From Diphasiastrum complanatum (Eukaryota > Streptophyta > Lycopodiopsida > Lycopodiales > Lycopodiaceae): a stretch of DNA of 64,000 bases. Made by a program: the position numbers and the translations under genes. The DNA lies in contig CM055105.1 of the NCBI GenBank assembly GCA_029204225.1, positions 11,562,404 through 11,626,403 on the forward strand. Reading direction: 5' to 3'. A model generated the notes under the pieces. That model was not told the origin of the DNA. It made no database searches and saw only the letters and a program-made list of their open reading frames with translations. Positions 11,111 to 27,305 of the stretch are shown here, piece after piece (within the stretch, counting starts at the first letter, position 1; each line of letters opens with the position of its first letter).

Positions 11111-12430
11111 GACAATATTGTGCATCATCAATCTCTTATCATCAATATTTAAGCTTACAGGAGAACGAGCTTGTGGATCGATGGCTAAGTAAGAGAGAAT
11201 GTACTTTAACTTGGTTCTATGACATCTGACATATCCAACATACCTACTCGACAATGCAAGCCAGTCAACTAAAATTCTTAATCCAAGAACCTCAAATTTT
11301 TACAACAAAAGTACTCAAACAAGAAGAGTATCATGTAAATATAATTTTCATAAATACAATAATGGCAACAGTGATTTGTAAAACTTTGTATGGCTCAAAG
11401 GTTCAAATTAAGAAATGAAGGTGAACCTATCTTAGACCTCTATAAGCTACCAGTTAGCTCTTTATTAGTCATCATTACAAAATAGTTAAGTCTAGTTAAG
11501 TTTTAAATTTCTCAATAACAAGCCAAATTCCATCAAAGTAGCCATGAATTTTTTGGCACATTTGCTTGGTGAGAATTTTGGATAAGCATCCACTCCTCCT
11601 TCTAAATGTGAGCTACAAAAATTGCATGAATGGTAGCTCTCACGTGTCTTATTCACATGAAAATCATGATGTCTTTTACTACAAATCCTTGAAGCCTAAT
11701 GATAACCAATGTCTATTATGCTTTGCTTTTTGTTTTTTCTTATGTCATTAACATGACTGTTATGGCTATTTTTGATTTCTTGTTGTGATTTTTTCTAAAT
11801 GCCAAGTTTTTTAGAATCAACACATGAAATTAAAACAAATGTGATTGTGCAAAATCCTCTTTATTTAAGTTTCACTTGTTGCATCTTTTTTATAAAGAAA
11901 AACATGGTCCATGCTACCACTTTGGTATTTCAACTATGCTGGTTTCTCTTGTACCCATTACTTGAGGAAACTTGGTTGAAAATACAACTCCATTTCAAGG
12001 AGCCAATCACCATCATCATCATCACAGGATCCAAACACCTCTGATAAACTCTTTAAATCCCCAAAAGTAATAGAATTCTTGCATGACTATAGAACGTGGA
12101 TATGTTCTTCAAAAATGGTCACCACCCTATTATATTAATTTAGAAATTCCTTGCGCAATATTTTAAAGGGCTCGATTATAATTTTGCACATTCTATGTAT
12201 CTCATGGATACTAATTTGTACAAAGGGAGTCGTAGTACCAGTGAGGACAGCTTGAGGGCCTTGTGTCTTCTCCTGCATAATCCACACGTGGGAGATTTTT
12301 TCTTTTGGTTATTTATGATATTTTGTTTTATAGAGGTTTCCATGTAATGAATAAATGCCAAAATTTTTATTTTTATTTTTGCATTTTTCTTTTGGTTTCT
12401 TTTACACCCAAAACAAAAATTGGATACAAA
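11111..12430. other. No gene seen
   Basis: AT-rich DNA without a convincing frame or repeat. Short frames at 11566-11751, 11799-12044 and 12176-12361 have no recognisable domain. Confidence 0.4.
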
Positions 12431-12535
12431 ATGTGCATGTGAGCAGCCAATGACAGGTTACCACATGGTACATGCAAAGTTTGCCAAAATGTGCATGTGC
12501 CATGTGGTAGCCTGTCATTGGCTTCACATGCACAT
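12431..12535. repeat. Small foldback: 45-bp imperfect inverted repeat, 15-nt loop
   Basis: The left arm 12431-12475 (ATGTGCATGTGAGCAGCC...) pairs with the right arm 12491-12535 (...GGCTTCACATGCACAT). The arms differ by a 2-base indel and about two substitutions. The 15-nt loop is 12476-12490. RNA from either strand would form a long, nearly perfect hairpin. It could be a tiny MITE remnant or a small-RNA-producing hairpin; nothing in the sequence decides. Confidence 0.75.
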
Positions 12536-12720
12536 TCTGTCAAAATTTTCATGTTCTATGTGTCAAATGTTTATTGGCTATCCACATGAGTTTTATGGTG
12601 TGGGACACAAAAAATTATCTTTTGATTTTACTTGAGGATTTGTCTTCTAGAGGTGCCTCCAAAACACACAGAAAAACTGAGCACCTGGCATATGTGCAGG
12701 TGGAGGTGCAATAGTGTAGC

Positions 12721-13318
12721 AGTCCTCAGGTGGAGGTAAAAGCCACCTTGAGCTCTGTCCCAAAGGGAAATGTGGCCATACACACCTAGCCCTTCACCCC
12801 CTAACACCTCTTGTGAGTTGTGAGGGGGAGAGTGAGAGCACTTCCCCATGGACGTGAATCACAGATTTTGTCCCTCCATCCATCTGTCTCCATCTTTTGT
12901 CCCTGTGGAAACTTCAAGTCCTCAGGTGGAGGTAAAAGCCACCTTGAGCTTTGTCCCAAAGGGAAATGTGGCCATACACACCTAGCCCTTCACCCCCTAA
13001 CACCTCTTGTGAGTTGTGAGGGGGAGAGTGCTTAGAGCACTTCCCCATGGACATGAATCATAGATTTTGTCCCTCCATCCATCCGTCTCCATCTTCTGTC
13101 CCTGTGGAAACTTCAAGTCCTCAGGTGGAGGTAAAAGCCACCTTGAGCTCTGTCCCAAAGGGAAATGTGGCCATACACACCTAGCCCTTCACCCCCTAAC
13201 ACCTCTTGTGAGTTGTGAGGGGGAGAGTGCTTAGAGCACTTCCCCATGGACATGAATCACAAATTTTGTCCCTCCATCCATCCGTCCATCCCCATCTTCT
13301 GTCCCTGTGGAAACTTCA
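12721..13318. repeat. Three tandem copies of a ~200-bp unit
   Basis: Units start at AGTCCTCAGGTGGAGG at 12721, 12917 and 13116 (lengths about 196, 199 and 203 bp) and end near CCTGTGGAAACTTCAA. They are almost identical; copies 2 and 3 share a GCTTAGAGCACTT variant absent from copy 1 and copy 3 has an extra TCCA unit. The array ends about 255 bp before the plastid-protein ORF, so it may lie in that gene's upstream region. Open frames here are repeat artefacts. Confidence 0.92.
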
Positions 13319-13572
13319 AATCCTATTCCTTCTTCCGATGAGCAATGGCTTCAAAGAGCCCTTTTACTCATCCTATGAAACCACTACCCACCCGAATAGA
13401 AAACCTGGTCCGGTCTAAGTCTCCACTCCATGGGAAGGTGGCCTTACATTGAACATGGAGTGCCACACTAGAAGGCATTTTGAGCCACCAAGAGCCTATT
13501 ATCTCCTTTGACCCCAAGCAGCTATTATCTCCTTTCACTCTCGCCTAGGCCGGGATTTGAGCCTGGGTCTCC

Positions 13573-14292
13573 ATGGGCACAAAAGGTGTCACTTATATTT
13601 TCCATTCTATCTTTCTCTTCCTACTCCTCCTCCTAGCTTCTTCCATCTCCTCCTCTTCCTCTTCCATAGCTTCTTCCTCCATGTTCTGCTTTCAACCAGT
13701 CCGTCTGAGAATGTTGGGCTGTTCGGCTTCCCTTTCCTTTCGTCTACATCCTTTCCATTCAAAGGCAGGATCCTGTTTGGGAAGCTTGAGAAAATCTTCC
13801 GCATTTCCATCATTATGTACAACAAAAAATGGGGTTTCTTGGCAAGCCCTGAATTCTCAGCCTTCGTCACATAGGTGCTTCTTCACTGTGCTATGCATGG
13901 CTGCTGAGGACAATCGGGAAACGGAAGCCAAGGCTCCTGCGCAAGCTGAGGCTGAGGTGGATATAGAGGCATTGGAGGCCCGTTTAGGGCTTGGAAGAAG
14001 GGCACGGAAGCAGCAGAGGAGAGTGGAAGGAATGGAAGCAGGAAGTGGGGACAAATCCGAAGCCATTTCAAGGCCTCAGAAGAGCTGGGAAGCAATGACG
14101 CTTCCTGAGAAGGCCTGGGAATTGTACGTGGGTGAAAAGGGTATGTTGTTTTGGCTGAATAAGCTTGCTTACACATCCATTTTTGTAGTGGTGGGTGGAT
14201 GGATTCTTTTCAGGTTTATTGGACCTGCTCTAGGTCTGTATCAACTGGACAGTCCTCTGCTACCTCCTGATCAAGCATTCGTTCGCCCTTGA
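13573..14292 (+). CDS. Nucleus-encoded single-pass plastid membrane protein
   Basis: Intronless open frame of 239 codons ending TGA at 14290-14292. The first 36 residues come from a CT-rich, 5'-UTR-like stretch, so Met37 (13681, MFCFQPVRLRMLGC) is the likelier start; the protein is then 203 residues. A Ser/Arg-rich, acid-poor N-terminus resembles a chloroplast transit peptide, with a possible processing site at VLC/M (residues 106-109). Next come an acidic stretch (DIEALEARLGLG, 130-141) and an Arg-rich stretch (142-151). The conserved-looking end has PEKAWELYVGEKG (178-190), one membrane span (about 199-217) and GPALGLYQLD (217-226). The layout resembles a plant family of small chloroplast inner-membrane proteins; I recall Arabidopsis At1g42960 as similar but cannot confirm it. 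No biochemical function is assigned. Confidence 0.8.
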   Translation: MGTKGVTYIFHSIFLFLLLLLASSISSSSSSIASSSMFCFQPVRLRMLGCSASLSFRLHPFHSKAGSCLGSLRKSSAFPSLCTTKNGVSWQALNSQPSSHRCFFTVLCMAAEDNRETEAKAPAQAEAEVDIEALEARLGLGRRARKQQRRVEGMEAGSGDKSEAISRPQKSWEAMTLPEKAWELYVGEKGMLFWLNKLAYTSIFVVVGGWILFRFIGPALGLYQLDSPLLPPDQAFVRP

Positions 14293-17199
14293 ACTATATC
14301 TATCTTGTTCCAGTGTCTGATATGAGGTAAGGCTGCTTGTACCAATCGTGTTATAAAGAGCTGTCTAATTCTGATCTTATATTCGTGAATTATGGTTGCT
14401 ATTTGCTACAAGGTATGCAGTATCGGTAAGGAGGGCGACGACTTCAGATGTTGGCAATCGATATGGCTAGACCCATATGTTATTGCCCCCTTGCCTACAT
14501 CTTACATAGTCAGACTGGCAAGCACATCTAGCAATCTTTACTGCACTCCATCTGAACTCACTCTGAAAGAGCTCACATTATTTATGGAGTCTTTCCTAGA
14601 TGATGAGTGCATTTGCTAGAAAAGCAAGGGTGTGGACCTGTTGGTAGATCTTTTATGCATATGCCCTAGATCCACTCTGTACAGTCTTGGCATTTCACTC
14701 ATTGCCCTAGCATACTTCTTAAACTTTTCCATCAAACTTTGAAGATTTCTCGAAATTTTCCTGGAGCATGTCTATACCACAAGAGAGAACTAGGCATAGA
14801 GAAGCATATGAATAGTCTTAAGTAGCTAGGCAATGGACTATAACATGCAGGTGGATGTGGAATGTAGTCCCTTGGAACAAGAGAGATTTTTGTTATAATA
14901 ATGATAGGGGTGTTTTTACCACTTGAGTCTTGTTTTCTCATTTGAGATATTTGGTCCCTTGACATCCAAAAGAGAAATGAACTTTCTAGCCGTAAAAGAT
15001 GAGCTTATTCATTTCACGATCTAATGAAAGTTTAATGTATCAAAAAACAGCTATGAAATTTCTTCTTGTGAATGATATGTCTCTCGTGCTTTGCAAGATC
15101 ATGCTGTCCATGTCATTAATTGTCAGCTAGAGATATTTCTGTGTGAGTCAATTCTTTGCCATCTATTATGTTAAATAAACCTCGACTAGATTTGTTGTCA
15201 ACACAACGATTCTTCCTTCACATCCATTGCTGAGGTAAAAGGTCGATCAACAACAAATTGATAATTGGTTATTTTATTAGTTTGTGGAAGGGAGTCACTA
15301 ACCATGTTCTAAAAATCAGCAGCACTACAAATTTAACTTAATTCTTTTTTTGCACTATGTGAATCATCTTTTGAGTTTAATGTGAAATTTGTAGGCTTTT
15401 CTCATTATTTACGAGTTGTCTATTTGGATGACAATTTGTTTCTCCATTTTTGAGATGGTAAATTTTGTCCATTGTCAATGTAGTTTGGCATGTTCATTTC
15501 AACAAGACTAGTTGATGTGTTTTTCAATATGTTATTACATGAAATTTATGAATTGGAATAAGCAATATTAGTTTTATCTCTTTATTGGGCTATGAGACTC
15601 TTCTTCAAAAACGTTTTTTTACAATAGCTTATTTAAATTGGCATCATCATCGCTCATGTTGCAATGGTATGCTTGGATTGCATTATGCATGGGCCTAGTA
15701 TACATACTCATCATTAGTACAATGGCAATGTGCAAATGTTTTACCATTTATTTCAAAAGCCTACTACTAAGTATCAAACTCATGCACTTCCATCACGATC
15801 CAATCCTTGACACAGCGCACATGATCGAAGCAACATTGAACCTTTGCCAATTGGTTGCATTATCTTGACCAAATCGACTTTGATGTAAACTTATATGCAA
15901 ATATCTTGGAAATTAACATCTCGTCCTCCTAATGCATATGTTATAGAAATAGAAATACATGAGCGACCCATCTTTTTAGTCTTTGTGAAACTAACATATA
16001 TTGTTTTTTCTAGTTGTAGCAACGATTGTACTAACCAAACTCGACTTTTTATCAAACCATATTGTTCTATGCTAGACATGACAATCCCAACTTTGAATCG
16101 TTTCATTTTATCTCATTTGTTTTGAGAGATTACCATAGAATCGATCTACCTTCAATCCCATAAATGTGAATTTTCTCCATCATTTATAAGATACTTATAT
16201 ATGTTATTTTAACAATGTATTTCTCCACTTTTGCCTAGCTATTGTTGGAAAATGCTACACCTATATGACATCCATCGTTCATTATTCAATGTGCAAATGA
16301 GTGGAATGTCATGAGGAATGGAGTAATATATGTTTTTCCAACAAAGTCTCTTGCAAACTAGAGGCTTTGCACATGATTCACATTCTAAAGATTTAGGTCA
16401 ACTGTCTACGCCAATGGTCATCATTAATTCATACGCTTAAATTATCTAATCCCAAAACAAAAAATTTGACAACACCATGGAACCACTTTATTGTGATTGT
16501 CATATACTTGATTTAATTCTAATTGTCCAAAGAGTAACTCGTATCTTCAATAATTGTGTTTGAAGATGGTAAAAGTTGAAAGGATCTTATATATGTAAAT
16601 TGCTTCTCCCTAGTTATTTGCTATGTAACTAAGAAGGAACTTAGTGAATTGCACATAAGTTAAAGAATGCATTGAGATACATGATCTCATGGCATCAATC
16701 TCATGTCCTTGGAAATCTTCATAGCTCACATTCACCAAGATAAATGGAGGATTTTCCAAAGTGTTTACTCCAAAAATGACCCAAAAGATTAATGGATTTT
16801 TACTACTTGTAGGAAAGTTCAAAATTTGACCTTCTTGTAATGATGATAAAGTAAGAGCTAATCGATTGTCATTGTAGGCATAAAGAGGGGTCCATTGTCA
16901 TTCATTAAGGTTATTTGAACCTTTTGGGTCGTTAAAATATTAGAGACCGTCATTGTCATTATTGTGCTTATGTAAATTCCTTTTCCATGACACCCTACTT
17001 GGAACATTTTTGTCCTAAAACATGGGGGTGCTTGGTTGAAACTCTTGTTGATTAGCTTGCAATGTTGAGTAGGTATGTTGGAGATGTCAAATCTTGTAGA
17101 ATCAAGTTGAAGTAACTTCTTTCTTAATTAGCCATCGATACATGAGGTTTTTCCCTTGCAGTTTTGAGGATTCTTGAAGAAGCAATGAATGATGCCCGA
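14293..17199. other. 3' flank of the plastid-protein gene, then unassigned DNA
   Basis: The first few hundred bases are presumably 3' UTR. A 75-codon frame at 14392-14619 lies just downstream; its IWLDPYV stretch faintly recalls the end of LINE-type proteins, but this is too weak to call. The rest is AT-rich with no recognisable gene, although scattered frames (15638-15868, 15895-16125) exist. Confidence 0.4.
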
Positions 17200-17530
17200 C
17201 CAATTTTACAATAGTTGGCAAATTGTCATGCAACAGTATTCTTGTTCGTTTTCTTTCTCAACATCTCTCTTTATATAGTTCCAATGCTTGATGCATCTCT
17301 TTGTTGCATTGCATTTGGTGCTACTAATTCATGCATTTTTAAAGTGTGAAGAACGGTTTCATTGCCTAATGCCAATGCATAAATTACAGCAATGAAATCT
17401 GATTTCAATTTTCCAACTAAATTGCCTTTAAAACTCACCAAGGCAACTAAACTCTTCTTGAGAAATTGTCAAGGTAAGTTCTCTCATAGAATAGTATTTG
17501 TAATGTTGACCACTCATTAAAAATAACTAA
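17200..17530 (-). repeat. Unknown repeat, copy 2 (inverted relative to 10680-11110)
   Basis: The reverse complement shares ordered blocks with 10680-11110 (see that entry), over a distance of about 6 kb. Copies are old: many substitutions and indels and no open frame. Confidence 0.6.
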
Positions 17531-19617
17531 TTAAATTGAAAAAATCAATAGTCGTATATCTTGAATCTACTATTATGGATCTAAGTAATATGTGATTTCT
17601 AGTTGCATTGATTGGATTTCATGACTTTTAATCTTGAATGAAGCCTCTATTTAAGTGTTGCCCCAACTAGGACAAATCCAATCTTGTATGATTGGAAATA
17701 ATCACTCTTCATGTTTCACCATAAGATGGAATGTTATTAGCCCATTGTGAAGAGTTTTGAAATAAGGTTGTTCCCTTTGCCATAATGTTTTCTTGAGTTT
17801 GTGTAGCTCGGTGTCTGAAAGAAACAATTCAAGAATTAACTTTTAAAAGCTTTGCAAACATTTTTAATAAGTTATTGAAATATCCAAGGAAAACTCATAT
17901 TTTGAAAGGCTAGCACAAGTTATATATGGGTCCTTATGCCCTTTGGACACTTATTACCTATTGGGCCTTTAAGGCTTATCTTTAACTCTATCAATAACAA
18001 AGGTGGCTCATAGGTAGGCATGCCATTTTTTTTAATTTTGACTAGTATTTTTCTTGATAAGAGATTCCTAGAAAGTTTTTGAGGATTCCCATGTTTGTAT
18101 ATAAATAGAATAGTCACTATTGGGACTACAAATTTTGGTGTGATGCAATTCTAGATATCGTTCCTACCTATCCTCTTGATATAATTGTAAGAAGCTCTAT
18201 ATGAACATTTGTGCAACTAGGACATTGTCATGAGTAGAGACCAGGTGCTTCTCATCCACATATGACAATATAATGTTGATTGCTCATCATTTGACTTGGA
18301 CACATTGACAATAATGCATAGTGCATAGTGACTCACTTGGTTTTATTTTACAAAATTATCAATATATAATATATCTTTTCGATATCAAACTTCATTTGTG
18401 ACTAGTGACAATACTCAGCATTCATTGTACATCAAGTAATAGATCGATGCTCTAAACATGGAGCACAAGGCTCCAAGATGTCAACAACGCATCTCAACTC
18501 AATCCACTAGTGTTGACTAAATTATTATTACAGGCCTTGGTCTTTCTTTATGATCATGTTTTGCTAGAAGTACTTGTACCAACATTTTTTTATGTGCACT
18601 TATACATTGTACTTAGAGTAGTAAGCCAAGCTTAAAGATGAAGCAAATGGCTGCAAGATGTCAAAGGCATGGTTTTAGGTTTGCATTTACATGGTAAGAA
18701 TTCCGCCCAACTCAACTTGCTAGCCTTTGCTTTCTAATGATTTTTCTATTTGACATGTGAGTTGCTTGGCTTTATTTTATAATGTTTTTCTCTTATTTTC
18801 TGTGCCTTGAATTGATTTTTGTTTTGTACAACATTTACATGTTAACATGGCCAGTTCAGAGGAGTGTTGGTTGCAAAAGCTGTAGTGAATACTATTCTAC
18901 AACACGACTATGATAAGAGACAACAACATTGTTACTATTTAGATTACTATTTCAAGTTTTAGTAGACATTCAATATGATTTTTAGAACTTTTTGCCCATT
19001 GGTGTTGACATTCACAATTATTCATCTCTTACAAACATGTTAAGAATGACCTTCAACATACAAAATCTCATTAAATCTCAACATTGGTTGGGCAAAGTTT
19101 GTGGGCCAACAATTAGTGGAGGTGGGCAACTTACCTGTCCAAATGATCGCTCATGTACTTAAGATACACATAGTATTGAGTTATATCAAGGAAACACATG
19201 TCACCCCGAGATTGGATTAGGTCTTATTTTGAGACATTGGTAGAAAATATGTTTCTATGTGACATTGATCTCCAGCCTAGAACATTTTGCTTCCTCCTCT
19301 TCTTTGTTGTGGAATATTAGATTAGGACTCATGAAATCACAAGCCCAAGGTTAGACAAGGAGATTATTGTTTAATGACTTGAGGATACATACGTGCTAAG
19401 AAAAATGAACATTCTCATTCTTTGACAATGGAATATGCATTTGTTCAGGTCACCCCAGGAAGTTTGTAAACAAGCTGACTTCAAATAAAGTGTCTAAAAA
19501 TGTCAACACATAGGATGTTTGAATAGTGATGAAAATGTACATCCATTAGAAGATATGATGGATTTATACATGTATAGAGCAAATGTTGCACCTTGACTCG
19601 CCGAGCACACTATGCTA

Positions 19618-19618
<1 letters not shown>
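17531..19618. other. Unassigned AT-rich DNA
   Basis: No gene seen. A diverged direct repeat sits near 18460-18530 and 18635-18720 (GCTCCAAGATGTCAA / GCTGCAAGATGTCAA followed by CAACTCAA...CT(A/T)GC). GACTCGCCGAG at about 19598 resembles the GCGAGTCA motif cluster near 31.3-31.5 kb. Confidence 0.4.

Positions 19619-19656
<38 letters not shown>
19619..19656. repeat. (TA)n microsatellite, ~38 bp
   Basis: Perfect TA repeat that ends directly against the left end of the MITE at 19656. Confidence 0.97.
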
Positions 19657-19660
<4 letters not shown>

Positions 19661-19987
19661 TTGCAGCCACGATTCTCAACTCACGGCTTGAATAGTGATT
19701 TGTGAAGTTTTTTTTTTTTTTTGCTCACTCCCATTTAGTACTAGTACCCTCTATGTAGTTCAGAATTGCAAAAGAAATTTGTATAGGGCCTCAAAATACA
19801 AACCCTAAACTTTAAAAAAGGTGTAAAATGGCCTAAAATGGACCTTTTACGTCTTTTTTGAGTTTAGGATTTGTATTTCGAGGCCCTATACAATTTTTTT
19901 TGCAGTTTCGAACTACTTAGAGGGTACCAATACTGTATCGGGGATTTTTTGAGCAATTTCTTTTTTTTGCGATTCGCTGCAACTATG
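19656..19987. mobile_element. MITE with long inverted arms (~330 bp)
   Basis: The two halves are imperfect reverse complements around a centre near 19828-19840 (GGCCTAAAATGGACC). Matching blocks include GTTGCAGC/GCTGCAAC, TAGTACCCTCTA versus TAGAGGGTACCA, GTATAGGGCCTC versus GAGGCCCTATAC, and TACAAACCCTAAAC versus its complement. The right end, CGCTGCAACTATG (19975-19987), differs at one base from the TIR of the MITE at 37426-37639. The left end is eroded (AAAAGTTGCAGCC). No transposase frame. It sits between (TA)n and (TG)n arrays, so any target duplication is masked. Confidence 0.85.

Positions 19988-20016
<29 letters not shown>
19988..20016. repeat. (TG)n microsatellite
   Basis: About 28 bp of TG repeat immediately beyond the MITE's right end. 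Confidence 0.95.
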
Positions 20017-20018
<2 letters not shown>

Positions 20019-20071
20019 ATGATTCTATCTAATTACATTTTAATAGCATAGATCATCAAAGAATTAACATC

Positions 20072-20929
<858 letters not shown>

Positions 20930-22040
20930 GATAAGGACGCTGTGCGATCCAGGTATAAGGTCGATTTTATGATCAACTATCCTTTCGGGTGATAAAAAAA
21001 CATCATTGAATTTCTGCCTAAGTTCATTATAGGCTTCAAACTCTGTAGTGTTCTCACTGAGTATATTCATGGCATTTATGTTAAGTTTTTTTTATCATTG
21101 TAGCAAATGAAATCATTATGAAAACATAAATAAACTTTATAGTCAAAATTTTTCATTATTGAATTAAGTTCTTGTTTCGAATAAGGATTAACATTTTTAG
21201 TGTTAACACTTAAACTAGCCTTGATCTTAATCAAAGAATTCCCATGCATAAAAGATAACGATTTTTCAACAAAATCGATTTTCGAAGACTTATTCTTATC
21301 AAAATGCCATTGTTGCCCGAGAACAATATCTACATCAGCTAATGCAACAAACTGGAATTCTAATTTTTCAGAGTAATCCTGTATGTGTAACTCTACATCA
21401 TGAACAACATAATCCATAAACTCGGAATTGCTTCTCGATGCCATTGTCACAATATTTTTTCTCACTTTTTCGGGTAGGAAGGTTTAGCGTCTGCACCAAA
21501 TTTACATTAATAAAGTTATGAGTGGATCTAGTGTTAAAAAGGACATTAACAACTTGACCTTTAACTTTATCTTTAATGCATATAAGGTCATTAGGTCCAA
21601 AAACTAAAGAACTAAGGAAACATACATCCAAATCATTACTTCGAGATAGATTACCTGAGGTAGAAATTGGTTTTTTGACGCAATCTCGTGCAATGTGACC
21701 CTCGTCATTGCACTTGAAGCACCTGTTCTTCTTACGAGCTTCACCTATATCTTTGCTTGTTGGTTTTTAAAGTTTCTTTTGGTTTTATTAGGATTGTTGG
21801 AATTGGGATGTGTTTCATTAACAACTTCCATATCCTTCCTCTTGAATTGAAAACCTTTCTTTGGCTCATTAGGCTGGTGACCCCTAGATGGCTTAGGTGT
21901 GTCATCAAAATACTTTGCAGCCCTAATAGCATCCTCTAGGGTTTTTGGATGGTCCCTACGAACATCCACTTGGTAATCTTTTGGTAACCCATCAATAAGC
22001 ATCTTCAGATTTACAAAAAACAAGATCAATGGCTCCATCA
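20930..22040 (-). pseudogene. Ty3/gypsy relic: gag end, zinc knuckle, protease, RT linker
   Basis: Minus strand, several frames. The gag end is recognisable by GLPKDYQVDVRRDHP and LEDAIRAAKYFD (about 21900-22000). The knuckle is CFKCNDEGHIARDC (about 21670-21715). A retropepsin-like region follows: the expected DSGSTHNFI reads NTRSTHNFI (about 21510-21540), so the catalytic Asp and Gly are changed, and it continues with ALADVDIVLGQQWH (about 21300-21345). The element ends with the linker before reverse transcriptase, FNDVFLSPERIVDHKIDLIPG (split over about 20950-21010). It is truncated at about 20930. The start overlaps a Copia RNase H scrap at 22045-22199. Confidence 0.85.
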
Positions 22041-22044
22041 AGAA

Positions 22045-22199
22045 TTTTTTCTCAAAGAAAATGATAATGTATTTCGATGTGCTTGGTTCGCGCATGTAGA
22101 ACTGGATTTTTGACATTGTGAATGCAGCTTTTGTTGTCGCAATATATAGTTGTAGCATCCACTCGTAATTGATCCAAATATGTAAGTAATTTTCGGAGC
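22045..22199 (-). pseudogene. Copia RNase H fragment fused to the gypsy relic
   Basis: A third reading frame of the minus strand gives WLRKLLTYLDQLRVDATT, then IYCDNKSCIHNVKNPVLHA and RTKHIEIHYHFL, the conserved end of Copia RNase H (YCDNKSA...NPV.H.RTKHI.I..HF). It is only about 50 residues long and is joined head-to-tail to gypsy gag sequence at about 22040. The longer open frame at 21745-22158 spans this junction in the wrong frame and is misleading. Confidence 0.85.
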
Positions 22200-22214
22200 C
22201 ATATAGAGCATAGA

Positions 22215-23789
<1,575 letters not shown>

Positions 23790-24047
23790 CTATATACATA
23801 GATACATATATACATATAGTCACGATTTCGTGACCTAATAAAAGCCTTTTCAAAATATTAAATTATATTGAGGATTAAAAGTCCATATTACATTATGGAC
23901 CCATTTAAATGCTAGGCCCTTATCAAGGCCCTCTATTAAGGGTATTACTGTAAAAGTTGTCTATTGTGCCTCTTGGGTACCCATACGTCTTGGAAAGGCT
24001 ACGTACTCTCCCTCTCTCTCGTTGCACATTATTCTCTTCGTAATGCC

Positions 24048-26672
<2,625 letters not shown>

Positions 26673-27305
26673 TCAAAGCAGAAAAGAAGAGATACCAGGA
26701 TAGCATGTCTCATAATGATCACAACAAGTATGACCATTCAATATGCACTTCCTATGATTATCAAGATTACTTATGCTAGAAACATAAGTCCAAAAATCAC
26801 CACAACTTGGCATAATTTTTCTAATATTGAAATCAAAAGGCATTTCCATCTCAATAAGGCTAACTACTTGCTTATGGATATAAGTGTCCACTTTGGATGC
26901 TTCACTTATTCTCATAAGATGTTTACAACTTGCCTTTAAAATTGAAAACTTGCAATTTTCATCTTTATGAATGAACTTGCAAGTCCTTGTGAGACTCCAA
27001 GCCTCATTCACCTTTCTACAAAGGAAACACCTTTCCTTGGACTTGTCCTTCTTGTATTTGCATTTCGAACTTGAAGCTCCATCCTTCTCCTCGTCCCCCT
27101 TGCTTTGGTTCTTCTTGGATGGATTGGTCTTATTTTTGTAGCATCTTGAGAAAAAATAACCTCCCTTGCCACAAAGGTTGCACTTAGGATCCTTTCTTTT
27201 CTTCAATAGGTTGCCACCTATTGATGCCATGTGAATAAAAACCTGTGATATGATTTTACAAATGTAATTTGTGACTTTCAAGAGACTAGATTTGAACATC
27301 TTCAA
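26673..27305 (-). pseudogene. Retroelement gag-like fragment with zinc knuckle (element E)
   Basis: A 210-codon minus-strand frame. The N-terminal part has a knuckle-like CNLCGKGGYFFSRC (Gly for the usual Gly-His, so the zinc-binding His is replaced) followed by Lys/Ser-rich sequence, as in gag proteins. The rest (CFLCRKVNEAW, KFIHKDENCKF) is Cys-rich but unlike a known domain. It lies 5'-to-3' downstream of the LTR and primer site at 28893-29463 and is taken as the decayed gag of the same element. Low certainty on family. Confidence 0.5.

Noticed and set aside
12628-13418. Overlapping 65-73-codon ORFs on both strands
   Set aside because: They repeat with the 200-bp tandem unit and have no domain.
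13540-13576. Possible tRNA or SINE (B-box-like GGCTCAAATCCCGG on the minus strand)
   Set aside because: No A box at the right distance and no cloverleaf; kept only as a remark on the start codon.
13557-13874. 105-codon plus-strand ORF and minus-strand ORFs over the plastid-protein gene
   Set aside because: Shadow frames of the 13573-14292 gene; only that frame has a transit-peptide, membrane-span and conserved-tail layout.
21745-22158. 137-codon minus-strand ORF read as one protein
   Set aside because: Its first half is out of frame over a Copia RNase H fragment; only the second half is gypsy gag.
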